From: Anisodus tanguticus
Taxonomy: Eukaryota; Streptophyta; Magnoliopsida; Solanales; Solanaceae
NCBI GenBank assembly: GCA_034509755.1
Contig: CM067561.1
Location: forward strand, 3,104,646-3,168,645
DNA length: 64,000 bases
Reading direction: 5' to 3'
In this document: in pieces, positions 48,301-59,495 of the stretch
Position numbering within the stretch: the first letter of the stretch is position 1
How the letters are laid out: each line of letters begins with the position of its first letter
Program-made: the position numbers and the translations under genes
The notes under the pieces: generated by a model
The model's input: only the letters and a program-made list of their open reading frames with translations
Databases searched by the model: none
What the model was told of the DNA's origin: nothing

Positions 48301-51300
48301 TAAGCTCTTCCACCAATTTCACCCAAATCCCCTCTCATACCATTACTTCAGGTCACTTTACAAACCCATACATTTCTAGGCAATTCCTTCACCATTCTCT
48401 TTCAAATCCCGACTCTACCCTCACCTTTTCTCACACCCTTTTCACTTAAATCCCCAACCCCAATATCTTCTCTTGGAATTTCCTCCTTCGTGCATACTCC
48501 CATAGTTCATTTACCCAACAAGCCTTTAGTCTTTACAATCAAATGATGCGGAAAAGTATGATTCTTGATAATTTCACTTTTCCTTTCGTACTAAAAGCTT
48601 GTGGTTGATTGGTTAGTTTTCACAAGGGTGTTGAAGTTCATCGTGTGAGTTTGAATTCTATGTTTTCATGCAAAATTCATTGATGTATATGTATTTCCAA
48701 TGTGGATTGTTGAGTTTGCACAGAATGTTTTGATTTTATGCCTGATTCCAAAGTAGAGTGATCGGGAGATGGGAAGAAGAAGATAAAGGGGAAAAAATTG
48801 AAAAAGCAAATTAGAATAAATAAAGTAAAAACAAAGTATTCCTAATGAAGTAAATGCTGAAAAAATAAAAAAAGCATTTTTTTACCTAGTTCACGCTCTA
48901 TTAGAGAGTGAAGTACACTCTCCACTCCAGATGGACTTATAAGGGGATAATAAATGCACTTTGAATAAGAATAAGGGGGTAAAAGTTGAAGTGTCTTTTT
49001 GAAAAAAGTGTTATAGTTGAAGGGAGTAATGGTGTGTTTTCTCATAAGGAACCATCAAACTAGTTATATCACACATGATAGCAGTTATGGTTGCATTAAA
49101 TGTTTATACAAGTCTATTCAATAAAAGAATGGCTTCCGTTTCAGCTAATTATGGCCTCAGGATCAAGTCTGTGGGTACGGAGCGCCACTGCACCCCCACC
49201 TTTGTGACTATGAATAAAAGATTTAGTATAAATACACACACCACACACACACACACACAAAGCAGAGATAGTGCCCCGTGTCTGCCCGTCCAGTAGCGAA
49301 GCAAGGAATTTTGCTAAGAGTATCCAAGGTTTGATATATATCTATAAAAAGTAACTTTTGACCTAAATATACGGTATTATTTTCTATTTATAGGAAGGGT
49401 GTTCAACTGACCATACTTCAGTCTATATAACTACGCCATTGCATGCATCCAGTATATAAGTCGATAAACCTCCATTTGGAATTTAAAAATGAACAAGTGA
49501 AACTCATCCACCTTCTAGTGATATTATAGTATTTGCTGAAGCCCGGGGGGCAATTAAAATTCAGTATACCCATTTTCCTATAATAGATCATTGAAGTCAC
49601 TAATAGACAACTCAATTCTCTTATAAAGAAGAATTCATAAACTTACGCCAGTGGAGAACCAATCGCCTTCTGGTGTAGGAGTCACAAGAGACCTTATTGC
49701 ATCAACAACTGATACAGCAGTCGACGCAGCTGAAGATCTTCCCCATTTCTGAATAAGTACACCACCTCTCTGGAGATCAATGCTAAAGCATTAGAGAACA
49801 AAAACACATGAAACGCACAAAAGAAAACTCTGAAGTTTGAGACCATACCTTTTGAACCTTTTCAGTGAACTCTTCCTCTAACCATTTAGTGTCTCTAATG
49901 ACCTCTTTGACTTGAAAACCATTAATCTTTGCATTTAAAAAGTCTGGAACCTGAGTGGTCGAGTGGTTTCCCCAGATGGTCATATTAGATACTTTGTCAT
50001 AGAAGACTCCCGCTTTCAGAGCAAGCTGCACAACCATGAGACTGTATCTTAAGTTTTGTGTTCGCCACGTCAAAGAGCCTTAAAACTATACGATGTTTAC
50101 TGAAGTGGCTTACCTGGCATTTTGCTCGATTTTCATCTAATCTTGTCAACGCATGAAAATTCTTTGAAGGTATGTCTGGAGCATTTTTCAAACAAATCAA
50201 TGCACTAAAGAGGAATAAAATGATATTAGCAATGAACAGCGAAAGATATTAGCAATGAACAGTGTGGTATATAAAGGAGACTTGGCATTCAGTGAAATAG
50301 TATATTACTTGGTATTACAAGGGTTTCCCACCACTATGACTTTGACATTACGAGATGCAACAGCATTGAGAGCTTTTCCCTGTAATGATTTGACAAAATA
50401 TATGAAAAACTTGACTCAATATGTTATGAGGATAACAAGTAGAAGAAGATACCTGCTCAGCAAAGATTTGGCCATTTATATCCAATAAGCCAGCTCGTTC
50501 CATTCCAGGACCTCGAGGCTTTGCTCCAATGAGAAGTGCCCATTCAGCATCCTGGAACACCTCATAAGGATCTATGCCTATGCTCACCTCCCTAAGCAAT
50601 GGAAACAAGGAATCCTCTAGTTCCATAGCAACTCCTGCATGGTCACATCTAACAGTTGGTAAATCAGAAAATCATCAGCTGTTATCAACAAAAGTAGGAA
50701 TTCCATCCTCGAAAGCAAGTGGAGCAAAGAGCTGAAAGTTGGGAAACACATACAAAGTACTATAAATAAGAAAGTGGACATTCTTTATCCAACGTCAGAC
50801 AACGAGCACGATTTATTTTATAATGTTGTTTGTAAGTGCTTAAATCATGTGACTATATGATCACAGATAAGAACAGTTCACCCTCCATTTAAATCACAAA
50901 CATACTGCTCCCAAGCCCTAAAAAAAGAAAGGAGAAGAAAAGAAAAGAGGAAACAACATATTTATGCCCGTGAAGGATCCTCCAAAAGATGTAGATGCTG
51001 ATGGTATAGGGAAAATACCTACCTTCAAGGGCTTGGATCGACCGCTCAGACCCCAATAATTTTAATGCAATTGGTTGATCTGGCCCGAAAACTTCACCTG
51101 ATGCAAGCTGGAACAATTTAAACCATTATGTACTTTCGCAGGCTTTATGAGACTGACTAAAAAGCTTCTGAAATTTTCACCTAAGAATAACTGGTTCATA
51201 AGAACAAACATGATGATGCTAGATAACATAAGTCCAAACCGTTAATTCATACTTTTAAGGTCATTATTAGATGAACTATGAGTGCAAATAATGGGGAAAA

Positions 51301-54300
51301 GTGCTTCTTACTTTAAAAAGAAGATGATTAGCGATCATTCCGGCAGCACCAGATACAGAAACATTTATCATCTTCTTCCAAGAACTTGTCTCTTCTTCCT
51401 GTTAAAGATTCTACTTAAAATACAATACTAACTAAAAGCTGAAGATAGTTTCTGCTCGACTATTGAATTATAACTTTGCATTTTGGTAAACTGAAGATAT
51501 TTCACGCACTTCATAAAGAGCTAGCTTGGGTTTTGAGTATGCATCATCAGAAACCAATTACTAATCTATACAACAGTTATACAATGCGTCTTTATTTCTT
51601 CTTTTAATAAGGCAGAAAAACTTTTATGTTGTTTCTGGACTATCAGAGTAATGAATTTCAAATCCTCGTCTAAATTTATACTGGCATCTTAATTACATTA
51701 TTGACAAGGTAAAGAATGGATCTTGGGCCTAACTCAACCCCAAAAGCTAGCTTGTAGGGTGATGATTGTCCACGTCCATATAAGGAGTCCATGTTCCCAT
51801 TCCATATCCGATGTGGGACTCTTAACACTCCCCGCACGCCCGGACCTTGTTAACTGGAGCGTGGATAGTATAATTTTGGGTCCAACATCGGTGAACGAAG
51901 AACTGAAATGGGTCTGGCTCTGATAACATGTAAATAATGGATCTTGGGCCTAACTCAACCCCAAAAGCTAGCTTGTAGGGTGAGGATTGTTCAAGTCCAT
52001 ATAAGAAGTCCATGTTCCCATTCCATATCCGATGTGGGTCTCTTAATAGACAAGGATTCTGATTCCACTTGTATCTCGGTAAATTTAGGATCCTCTATTA
52101 TGTGGATTTGAAATGACAACCATGCAAGTTGTTTGTGATCCTAGTTAGTCACACTGTTGAAAACTGTGGTTTCTCATATCTCTATGTTTCCAGATCCCTT
52201 TGCATCAGTACTTGAGAATTGTCAGTAGAAAATTTAGAAGAAATTGCTCGAACTGCTTCTTGTTTCTTGTATCTCGTCGTATAGATATCCGGGAGAGGAA
52301 TTGCTGAGCTTAAAAGGGTATTGGCTAAGCGTATATGTCTATAGTAAATGGATGAATATCCACACCTTGAAAATCCTTCTTGGATCAAGGCTATGTATTA
52401 GGATACCTAATTGTGCTTTAACACATTTGTTTGACATTCTAATAGGAGTGTCTGTTAGTAAAATTGGTGTAAAGTGTATCTGAAAGGTTAAAAAAAAGAA
52501 ATGTTGAGTCGAGAGATGACTCTCTGTCTTTAAGACAAAATTGCCCCGTATAGATGCTTTTACATTGATGGACAATAGTCTCTTAAGATACAACAACAAC
52601 TATCAACTATTCAAAGCAAATATAGTTGATTCTATCGAAGAAATAAATAAGAACAAATTGCTTGTTTGAGTTTCTGATTCTCTATTTCTGTTTCTATGTA
52701 TATCGAACAAAACAGAAGACTGATTTTCTGAATAGAAGAGAAGAGAAGATTTTGTGTGTTATGCGTTCTGCCTTCTTAATTTGAAGCGAAATGTTCAATT
52801 TATAAGAGCAGAAAAGGGAGGCAATTGAACAGTCATGTTTGTTGGTGTCTTTAACGTTTTGTTCTGTTGAACAATCATGTCTGTTGGTGTCTTCTAGAAC
52901 CGTTGTAACGTTCCGAAAACTTCAGGGACCAAAATGTAAATAGTTAACATTTCAGGGACCAAAAATAAAGTTCCGGAAGAAATCCCGCGGCCCGCAACCC
53001 GAACCTGAACCCGGACCCAGACGGGCGGCGCTTAGCCCCGAACCCAAGCTCACCTAGGTCCTCTCCCTTCTAAACACATGGGTTACCCCTTGGGGTCCCA
53101 AACCATTACTCAAACTTAGAGTTTATATATTGCATAAACTCTCCCACTTCTACCAATGAGGGAGATTTGTCATTTTTTACCAAAGACCCTCCATCTTTTT
53201 ATGTCTCAAACACCTTACTTTGTGTACCAATATCTCTTTCATTTCTTAACGAAATTTGACGATACTTGGCACTAACATCATCTACTCACTTAGTAGATTA
53301 GGCATGTGCGAAGAAACGATTATCCGACATGCGGCCCCCACATGTTTAAGTCATTAAAGACGGAATAAACTCAATCCCACATTTAGTAAATTTTCATCAA
53401 TTCCATCTAGAAAGAGAATTGGTGCACACAGGGTGCCAAAGTTCAGCAATCTTTCAGCGTAAAGATATTGCATCAAGATAGGTAGCTTTCGGCTTTGAAC
53501 CTTTCTTAGTCGATTACCATCCGATTTACTTACTGCGCGGTGAACCGTCAGAGACAATGATATCAACACAATAACTCTCCTTATTCATTTCTTCTTATCG
53601 TTTTGTACATTGTGGCCATGGACAACACTTGGATTCTTAAGTGTGTGTCTTCGCACTTAAATAGATGATCTCATATAAGGTATATTGCTCTACCCCACTC
53701 ACAAGTGTTAGGAATCATTAAAAGTTTCAGAAACTTATCCTTTACCCGTTATGCAGGTAGCACTTAATGTCTATCGCGGGAACGACTTTGGAGTTATCTT
53801 TCTTTAAAGAATGATAATCTGAAGTGCTCTTACTTCAAGTGAAGCACTAAACTGAACCTCTATAGTTTAGTTTTCCCATTGAACCAAATTCCTGGGATCT
53901 CCCGTCAGTAAGGTTGGGTTACCACCATAAAGATTCTTATTGTTTGGGTTTTAAGCCCATTCCCCTAGACAAGCAGAATATTTGATCTTTGGCTAGGCCT
54001 TTAGTTAATGGATCTGCTAAGTTATCATTTGATTTGACGTAATTAATGGATATGCCACCCGTAGTGATCAACTGCCTAATGGTCTTATGCCTCCGACGAA
54101 TGTGTCTAGACTTGCCGTTGTACATATTACTCCGTGCCCTTCCTAAATCTGATTGGATGTCACAGTGAATCATCACCGAAGATACGGGTTTATCCCAATA
54201 AGGAATATACTGTAAGAAGTCATGAAGCCACTCTGTTTCTTCTCCTACTTTGTCCAAAGCGATAAACTCTGATTCCATCGTGGACGGGGCGATGCATGTT

Positions 54301-57300
54301 TTCTTAGAGGATTTCCAAGACACAACCCCCCCACCAATTGTAAAAACATACCCACCAGTGGATTTGGTGTTCTTTATGTCCGATATCCAGTTTACATCAT
54401 TGTATCCTTCAAGTACGACTGGATATCTTGAATAATAATCCGTAAGTCAGCGAATATCTCAGATCTGGACCAAATGTGTTGTCCTTTTTGGCCCTTTTGC
54501 TCCATCGTGGTTCAACCTCTGGAACCCTTAAGTTCTGTAGGTCTGGAACATTAAGTTCCGGATAATCAGCAACTTCTGATTCCTGTAGATCTGGAAGTCT
54601 AGTTCCGTATAATCAGAAACTCCCAGGTCTTGTTGATTTTGAGCATTTTGTTCATAACTTCGTTTACGGTAAATTATTCTTTTTCCTTTCTAGGAAATAT
54701 CTGCTCAAAGAATTCAGCATTCCTTGATTCCATGATCGTACCCTCGTGGATATCAAGTATCTCCAACTTATACACTAAGAAACGATAAGCACTACTGTTA
54801 TTTGCATATCCGATGAATATGCGATCTACAGTCTTAGGTCCAATTTTGACCTGTTTTGGTTTAGGTACTTCGACCTTTTCCAAACAGCCCCACACTTTCA
54901 AATATTTGTAAGTGAGTGTCTTTCCTTTCCATGATTCATATGGAGTTTTATCCTTGCGCTTATGCGAAACTCTATTAAGAATTGTATTAGAAGTAAGAAT
55001 TGCTTCGCCCCACATGTTTTGGGCTAAACCGGAATTGATAAGTAAAGCATTCATCATTTCCTTTAACATACATTTTTTGCGCTCGGCAATACCGTTAGAC
55101 TGAGGTGAGTAAGGAGCGGTCGTTTGATGAACAATGCCGAATTGAGCACAGTATTCTTCAAACGGTACTACGTATTTTCCCACTCTATCACTACGAATTG
55201 CCTTAATCCGTAGGTTTAGTTGATTTTCAACTTCTGCTTTATAACGTTTAAATGTTTCAAACGCTTCATATTTACTTTTCAACAAGTAAACATAACAATA
55301 CTTTGTACTATCATCAATGAAAGTCACAAAGTACTTGTTCCCCCTCTAGTTTGCACAAACTTTAAATCACATATGTGGGTGTGAATAAGTTCTAGTCGAG
55401 TGGTGTTTCTTTCGATAGAATGGAAAGATGATTTGGTTAATTTTGCCTCTACGCACACCTCACATTTATGTTGAGGGTTTATGTCGAAGGAAGGCAACAA
55501 TTCCAACTTTACTAACTTTTGAATGGATTTGTAGTTGACGTGTCCTAATATATGATGCCATAAATTAGAAGACTCAAGCAAGTAGGTAGAAGACTTAATT
55601 TCATTAGATGAGCGAATTACAGACATAACATTTATTTTGAAGAGGTCGTCACACGCGAAGTCCCTTCCTACAAAATTACCATTCTTAGTTATTACAAACT
55701 TGTTGGACTCAAAAACTAGTCTAAAACTAGCCTTGACCAACAGTGGCCCTGAAACCAAGTTCTTGCGGATGTCAGGACGTGCATCACTTCCTTTAGAGTG
55801 ATCTCATGACAACCTTTCCAACCCCTTGCACTTTAGAGGTAGCGTTGTTGCCCATGAATAACTTCTTGCCCGTGACTGAAGCGTAAGAAGAGAATGCATT
55901 TTTTTCCGAGCAGAGGTGACGGGTTGCACCCGTGTCTATCCACCATTGCCTTGGGTTCTCCACCATATTTGCCTCCAACACCATCCGAAGGATTACCCTC
56001 GTCTTGTACAACGTTAGCCTTTGCCTTGCGTTTGTTCTCGACCTTCAGGTCATTTGTGACCTGGGTATTTTGTCCCACTTCAGTCGTTGTATTAGACTGA
56101 GTGTCCATTGCATCCCCATTAGAAAAAGGATCTTCTGTTTGAGATCGTGACATGCTCAACGCAGTAAGATAGAACAACATTTTTAGTCTCATTCTCTTGT
56201 TGTAATTGTTATCCAGAACCTTACTTTGGCGTTTTCTTTGGAAACTATCAAGAGCATGGACAACAACATTTCCTTGAGCAGCGCCAGAGACAACACCATT
56301 TCATTGAGCAGTGGTAGAAACAATAACATTTTCTTGAACAACAGTAGTGCCTTGAACAACAGTAGCAGAACTAGAACCAAAACTGTTGACAGTAGTAGAA
56401 CCAGAACTACCAACGTATTTGTTAACAAAACTGTCAACAGAATAGTTGGCAGAAACAGAGCCAAACCCAGAGTTAGAACCACAATCGGAAACACATCTGT
56501 TGACAGACATCTTTCGAACACTTAGAAAATAGCAAAGTTTGTCTTAAAATTGTTGGTAAAATTGGTGTAAAGTGTACCTGAAAGGTTAAACAAAAGAAAC
56601 GCTGAGTCAAGAGATGGCACTCTGTCTTTAAGACAAAATTGCCCCGTATAGATGCTTTTATGGTGATGGACAATAGTCTCCAAATATACAACAACAACTA
56701 TCAACTATACAAAGCAAATATAGTTAATTCTATCGAAGAAATAAATAAGAACAGATTGCTTGTTTGAGTTTCTAATTCTTTGTTTCTGTTTCTGTGTATA
56801 TCGAACAAATCAGAAGACTGATTTTTTGAACAGAAGAAAATAGAAGAGAAGATTTTGTGTGTTCTGCGTTCTGCCTTCTTAATTTGAAGAGAAATGTTCA
56901 ATTTATAAGAGCAGAAAAGGGAGGCAATTGAATAGTCATGTCTGTTGGTGTCTTTAACATTTTGTTCTGTTGAACAGTTGTGTTTGTTAGTGTCTTTTTG
57001 AACCGTTGTAACGTTCCAAAAACTTCAGGGACCAAAATGTAAATAGTTAACATTTCAGGGACCAAAAAAAAGTTTCAGAAGAAAGCAACTGCCCACGGCC
57101 CGCAACCCGAACCTGAATCCAAACCTGAACCGGATGGGCGGCAACGCTTAGCCCCGAACCCAAGCTTACCTAGGTCCTCTCCCTTCTAAACACATGGGTT
57201 ACCCCTTGGGGTCCCAAACCCTTACTCAAACTTAGAGTTTATATATTGCATAAACTCTCCATCTTATACCAATGAGGGAGATTTGTCATTTTTGTCCAAA

Positions 57301-59253
57301 GACCCTCTATCTTTTTATGTCTCAAACACTTTACTTTGTGTACCAATATCTCTTTCATTTCTTAACGAAATTTGACGATACTTGGCACTAACATCATCTA
57401 CTCACTTAGTAGATTAGACATGTGCGAAGAAATGATGTTTTCCGACATGCAGAGCCCACATGTTTAAGTCATTAAAGACGGGATAAACTCAATCCCACAT
57501 TTAGTAAATTTCCAACAGTGTCAAGATAAGAACAAATTTGTCAAATATGGACATGTTCCTTGTCCCGAAGCAAAATGAAATGGAAAGACGGGTACTTAAT
57601 GACCCAAAGTTTAGGAGCGTTGTCAATTCTGAAGCAGCAACTATGCACCTCCTTATCCTGCATTGGTACTCTATAGCCTTATAATTTAGTCCCATTCTTA
57701 CTGATTGAGAAAAACCACACCATAGGGCGGCGTGCACAAAAAAAAAGAACTATTTGGAAGACACTTAACTATGCTGGAAATATGGTCTCCTTTGGACCTT
57801 TTGGTAGATAATTCGAAAAAAATTTGGTCGATGTCGATAATTTGAAGTTTTCCAAAGTGTAAACCTTTCCTAAATGGTGCTCGAGCCTGGGAAATAAAAT
57901 GTATAGTCAAGGGTCTATCTGAAATAATCTCTCCACCATAAAGGTAAGGATAAGGGCTGCGTACATCCTATCATCCCCAGACCCCACTTGTGGGAATATA
58001 TTGGGTATGTTGTTGTTGTTGGTCAATTCAAGAAAGCCTTCGCTATAACCAACTTTGCAAGTTTCTAGAGTCAAAGAAGCGTATAATGTCCTAGACCTTA
58101 TTATAATAACACCCATGCTCATTTACTTTGTGTGTGGAGATTAGATTGGTTTCGGCATGGCACCCAAGAGTGTGGCCTACGGTCAATGAAGCCGGAGTTA
58201 AAACCATAGGAGAACTAGGGTTCAAATTCCACTAAAGGAAAAAAGTTAGTAGGTGATTTCTTCTCATATGTCTTAGCCTTGTTGCATAGAGTTACCTGGT
58301 ATACATATTAGTGGGAAGATACATGTACCTAAGTGGAAAATTGCCAGTGCACGCAAGTTAGCATGAGTTCATTATCACGAGAAAGAATTAATGGATTTTT
58401 TTTGTCAAATTGGTGCCAAAATGAAACACTCATTTGGACCTTCAAACATGGTTGTTACCAATTCTAAATTCTTGAAGAAGTACAATCTAATTCATCTCAA
58501 TGAGCCATAGTAACCATGATTAGTTTTAGTGCTTACAGCTATATATTTAAAAACACAAAACAATCCAAACCCCAAATGCGAGACAGAGTCTGCATGGAAT
58601 TTAACTCAAACACTAACTAGAAAAGGAAATAGTACTTTGTAAATTGTACGGTAAGTGTATTATTTTTTTGGTATATCTTAAAAAAAAGTGTCATTTTCTA
58701 TATTTAGTAAGTTAACAATTCAAACATCATACAAGAAAAGTTAAAAACCACAAAATTTAAAGGATATTTTAATACCTTGTACACATTTAATTTAGAATCA
58801 CGGGATTGAAAGTCTCTCTATATTTCTTAAACTCCATGTCCAGTCAATCTAAAACACTTAAACTGTTGTTCATAAAAATTAAGCCTAGCACATAGGATGA
58901 ATTGAAGAACTTACAGCTTTGAGATCATAAGTGAGACAGAAAACACCAAAGCATTCAGGTTTTTTAATTGGATCATTACTCTGCTTGGCCACTGGTGCTT
59001 GAACTTCACTGGCACATTAATTAAAGAAACGACATGTTAAAAAATGGAAATAAGTTTACACAAGTATCACTACAGGGGTGAAGAAATGAACATACTTAGA
59101 GGTAACAGAGCAGCATATTTTAGCATAATTGGTTCGTCTAAGAGTTAATAGAGGCTTATGGGTTGATGATAGATATTGGGAAAGTTGTGAAGAGTAGAGA
59201 GTAGTCCTTTTAGTTAATGATGAAGAAGAGGGAATAAACTGTGCTACTGCCAT
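42328..59253 (-). CDS. NADP-MDH: Chloroplast NADP-dependent malate dehydrogenase
   Basis: Exons on the - strand: 59253-59096, 59008-58915, 51398-51312, 51107-51023, 50634-50453, 50379-50309, 50204-50114, 50025-49849, 49769-49647, 42998-42930, 42843-42775, 42581-42528, 42381-42328. All have GT-AG sites and sum to 1314 nt, 437 codons plus TGA, normal for the family. The enzyme reduces oxaloacetate to malate with NADPH in the stroma (malate valve). Residues 1 to about 55 are a Ser/Thr-rich transit peptide ([12 protein letters not shown]). [11 protein letters not shown] (101-111) is the nucleotide-binding loop; GSERS (132-136) fits NADP preference. [25 protein letters not shown] and WGNHS with catalytic His277 follow. 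Cys72/Cys77 and Cys413/Cys425 match the N- and C-terminal regulatory disulfide pairs reduced by thioredoxin in light. Introns 2 (7.5 kb) and 9 (6.6 kb) are full of transposons, yet the reading frame is intact. Confidence 0.95.
43333..48102 (-). mobile_element. Copia retrotransposon nested in the Pack-MULE, TSD ATTGT
   Basis: LTRs of 159 bp lie at 43333-43491 and 47944-48102, ending CTCTATCA on the + strand, with a perfect ATTGT duplication (43328-43332 and 48103-48107). The primer-binding site CGGTATCAGAAGCC follows the 5' LTR on the - strand, and the purine tract GCGGGGGTG precedes the 3' LTR. It belongs to the same family group as the Copia elements at 10813 and 18939 but is more decayed. 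It has the same orientation as the NADP-MDH gene and is spliced out with intron 9. Confidence 0.92.
43500..47978 (-). pseudogene. Copia gag-pol remnant, heavily frameshifted
   Basis: Gag pieces lie at 47978-47216 ([40 protein letters not shown]). The protease motif is changed (MNTGTTSHL, where DTG/DSG is expected), near 46690. Pre-integrase ([25 protein letters not shown]) is at 46993-46154. Integrase fragments ([19 protein letters not shown]) span 45984-45509. Reverse transcriptase, with [12 protein letters not shown], is at about 44940-44210. RNase H ([31 protein letters not shown]) is at 43902-43500. The protease Asp is lost and many stops are present. Confidence 0.8.
48130..48780 (+). pseudogene. 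PPR (PLS-type) gene fragment captured in the Pack-MULE
   Basis: From 48450 one frame reads [20 protein letters not shown], then [17 protein letters not shown] and [14 protein letters not shown], ending at TGA (48606-48608) where TGG is expected. After the stop the frame continues as [11 protein letters not shown]. With small frameshifts, NSLIDMYFQCG-like and FDFMPDS-like motifs follow to about 48775. The motif order ([13 protein letters not shown], GxxVH, LIDMY, MP) is typical of plant PLS pentatricopeptide-repeat proteins, which act in organelle RNA editing and processing. The upstream Ser/Pro-rich part may be its 5' region. Only about 110 codons remain, so it is not functional. It is antisense to NADP-MDH. 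Confidence 0.75.
49238..49441. repeat. CA microsatellite and a possible hAT-type MITE
   Basis: 49235-49260 is an interrupted (CA)n run. From 49291 the sequence CAGTAGCGAAGCAAGGAATT and the right end CTACGCCATTG (to 49441) are imperfect inverted ends like those of CAGTGGCGGAGCC-type hAT MITEs. No convincing 8-bp TSD was seen. Confidence 0.35.
51718..52048 (-). mobile_element. Complete 331-bp TRIM retrotransposon, TSD GACAA
   Basis: Two direct repeats, 51718-51826 and 51929-52048, start GTAAAGAATGGATCTTGGGC or a close variant and end TGTGGGACTCTTAACA or a close variant. They are flanked by a perfect GACAA duplication (51713-51717 and 52049-52053). On the - strand the upstream LTR is followed by TGTTATCAGAGCC, a tRNA-Met-type primer-binding site. 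A purine-rich GTGCGGGGAG precedes the second LTR, which begins TGTTAAGAGTCCCACATCGG. The internal region is about 100 bp and non-coding. This is a terminal-repeat retrotransposon in miniature, inserted in NADP-MDH intron 2. Confidence 0.9.
52453..57517 (-). mobile_element. Copia (TNT1/SIRE-like) element lacking reverse transcriptase, TSD GTGTC
   Basis: LTRs at 52453-53398 and 56551-57517 are flanked by a perfect GTGTC duplication (52448-52452 and 57518-57522). On the - strand the 5' LTR starts TGTTGGAAATTTACTAAATG. Protease, integrase and RNase H sequence remain. Most of gag and all of the reverse transcriptase are missing. The related solo LTR is at 38230-39484. The element sits in NADP-MDH intron 2 in the same orientation as the gene. 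Confidence 0.92.
53937..56510 (-). pseudogene. Copia pol remnant: protease, integrase, RNase H (RT deleted)
   Basis: From 56510 a Ser/Val-rich N-terminal gag piece leads to [17 protein letters not shown] (about 56190) and then directly to spacer sequence, so the gag core is lost. Protease is near 55935 ([18 protein letters not shown]). Pre-integrase and integrase are at 55758-54674 ([40 protein letters not shown]). The following roughly 350 bp run from the integrase end to RNase H ([35 protein letters not shown]), ending at 53937. There is no room for the reverse transcriptase, and no YVDD is found. Frameshifts and stops are present as well. Confidence 0.85.
57910..58022 (+). mobile_element. 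TS-type SINE tail
   Basis: GGTAAGGATAAGGGCTGCGT, then a CCCAGACCCCACTTGTGGGA segment, ending GGGTATGTTGTTGTTGTTGG. Same family as 2133-2215 and 41829-42048; 5' end truncated or diverged. No TSD was resolved. Located in NADP-MDH intron 2. Confidence 0.7.
58023..58914. other. Remaining intron 2 sequence
   Basis: The part of NADP-MDH intron 2 between the SINE and exon 2. AT-rich, with no recognised element. Confidence 0.4.
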
Positions 59254-59495
59254 GGCAGCAGAGACAAGACAGGTAGTGAGTATAATTTGATGGAGGACAT
59301 TATTTTTGTGGTTTTTGGAGGGAGAAGGGAAGAGAATGACACTTCAGTTTGGATGAAGCGTTGAATTTGAGCCATGGCATAAGACACTTGTCACCTTATC
59401 TCATCCCACAAGTATCTGCTGCTTCTTTCACATTACTATGTTACTTTAATGAATATTACACTTACAGTTGTGCAATACTCCTATTGTGTTTTCCG
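59254..59495 (-). promoter_or_regulatory. NADP-MDH 5' UTR and proximal promoter with an I-box-like GATAAG
   Basis: Only 242 bp separate the NADP-MDH start codon from the hAT element at 59496. On the - strand the segment contains GAGATAAGGTGACAAGTGTC (GATAAG at 59400-59395), matching the I-box core found in light-regulated plant promoters. No clear TATA box was identified. A function in light control is inference from the gene's known light regulation. Confidence 0.35.

Larger units (their letters stand above)
43072..49043 (+). mobile_element. Pack-MULE-like element in NADP-MDH intron 9, 9-bp TSD
   Basis: Terminal inverted repeats of about 62 bp begin GAGAAAATACATCATTACC at 43072 and, on the - strand, GAGAAAACACACCATTACT at 49043. 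I count 9 mismatches in 62, with an identical inner block TTTTTTCAAAAAGACACTTC. They are flanked by a perfect 9-bp duplication ATAAGGAAC (43063-43071 and 49044-49052), the Mutator-like signature. Without the nested Copia (43333-48102 plus its 5-bp TSD) the element is 1197 bp. It has no transposase and carries a PPR gene fragment, so it fits the definition of a Pack-MULE. Next to the left TIR a 96-bp segment is tandemly duplicated (43132-43227 and 43228-43323). Confidence 0.88.

Noticed and set aside
56226..56525. Asn/Ser/Arg-rich + strand frame
   Set aside because: Antisense of the Copia gag start.
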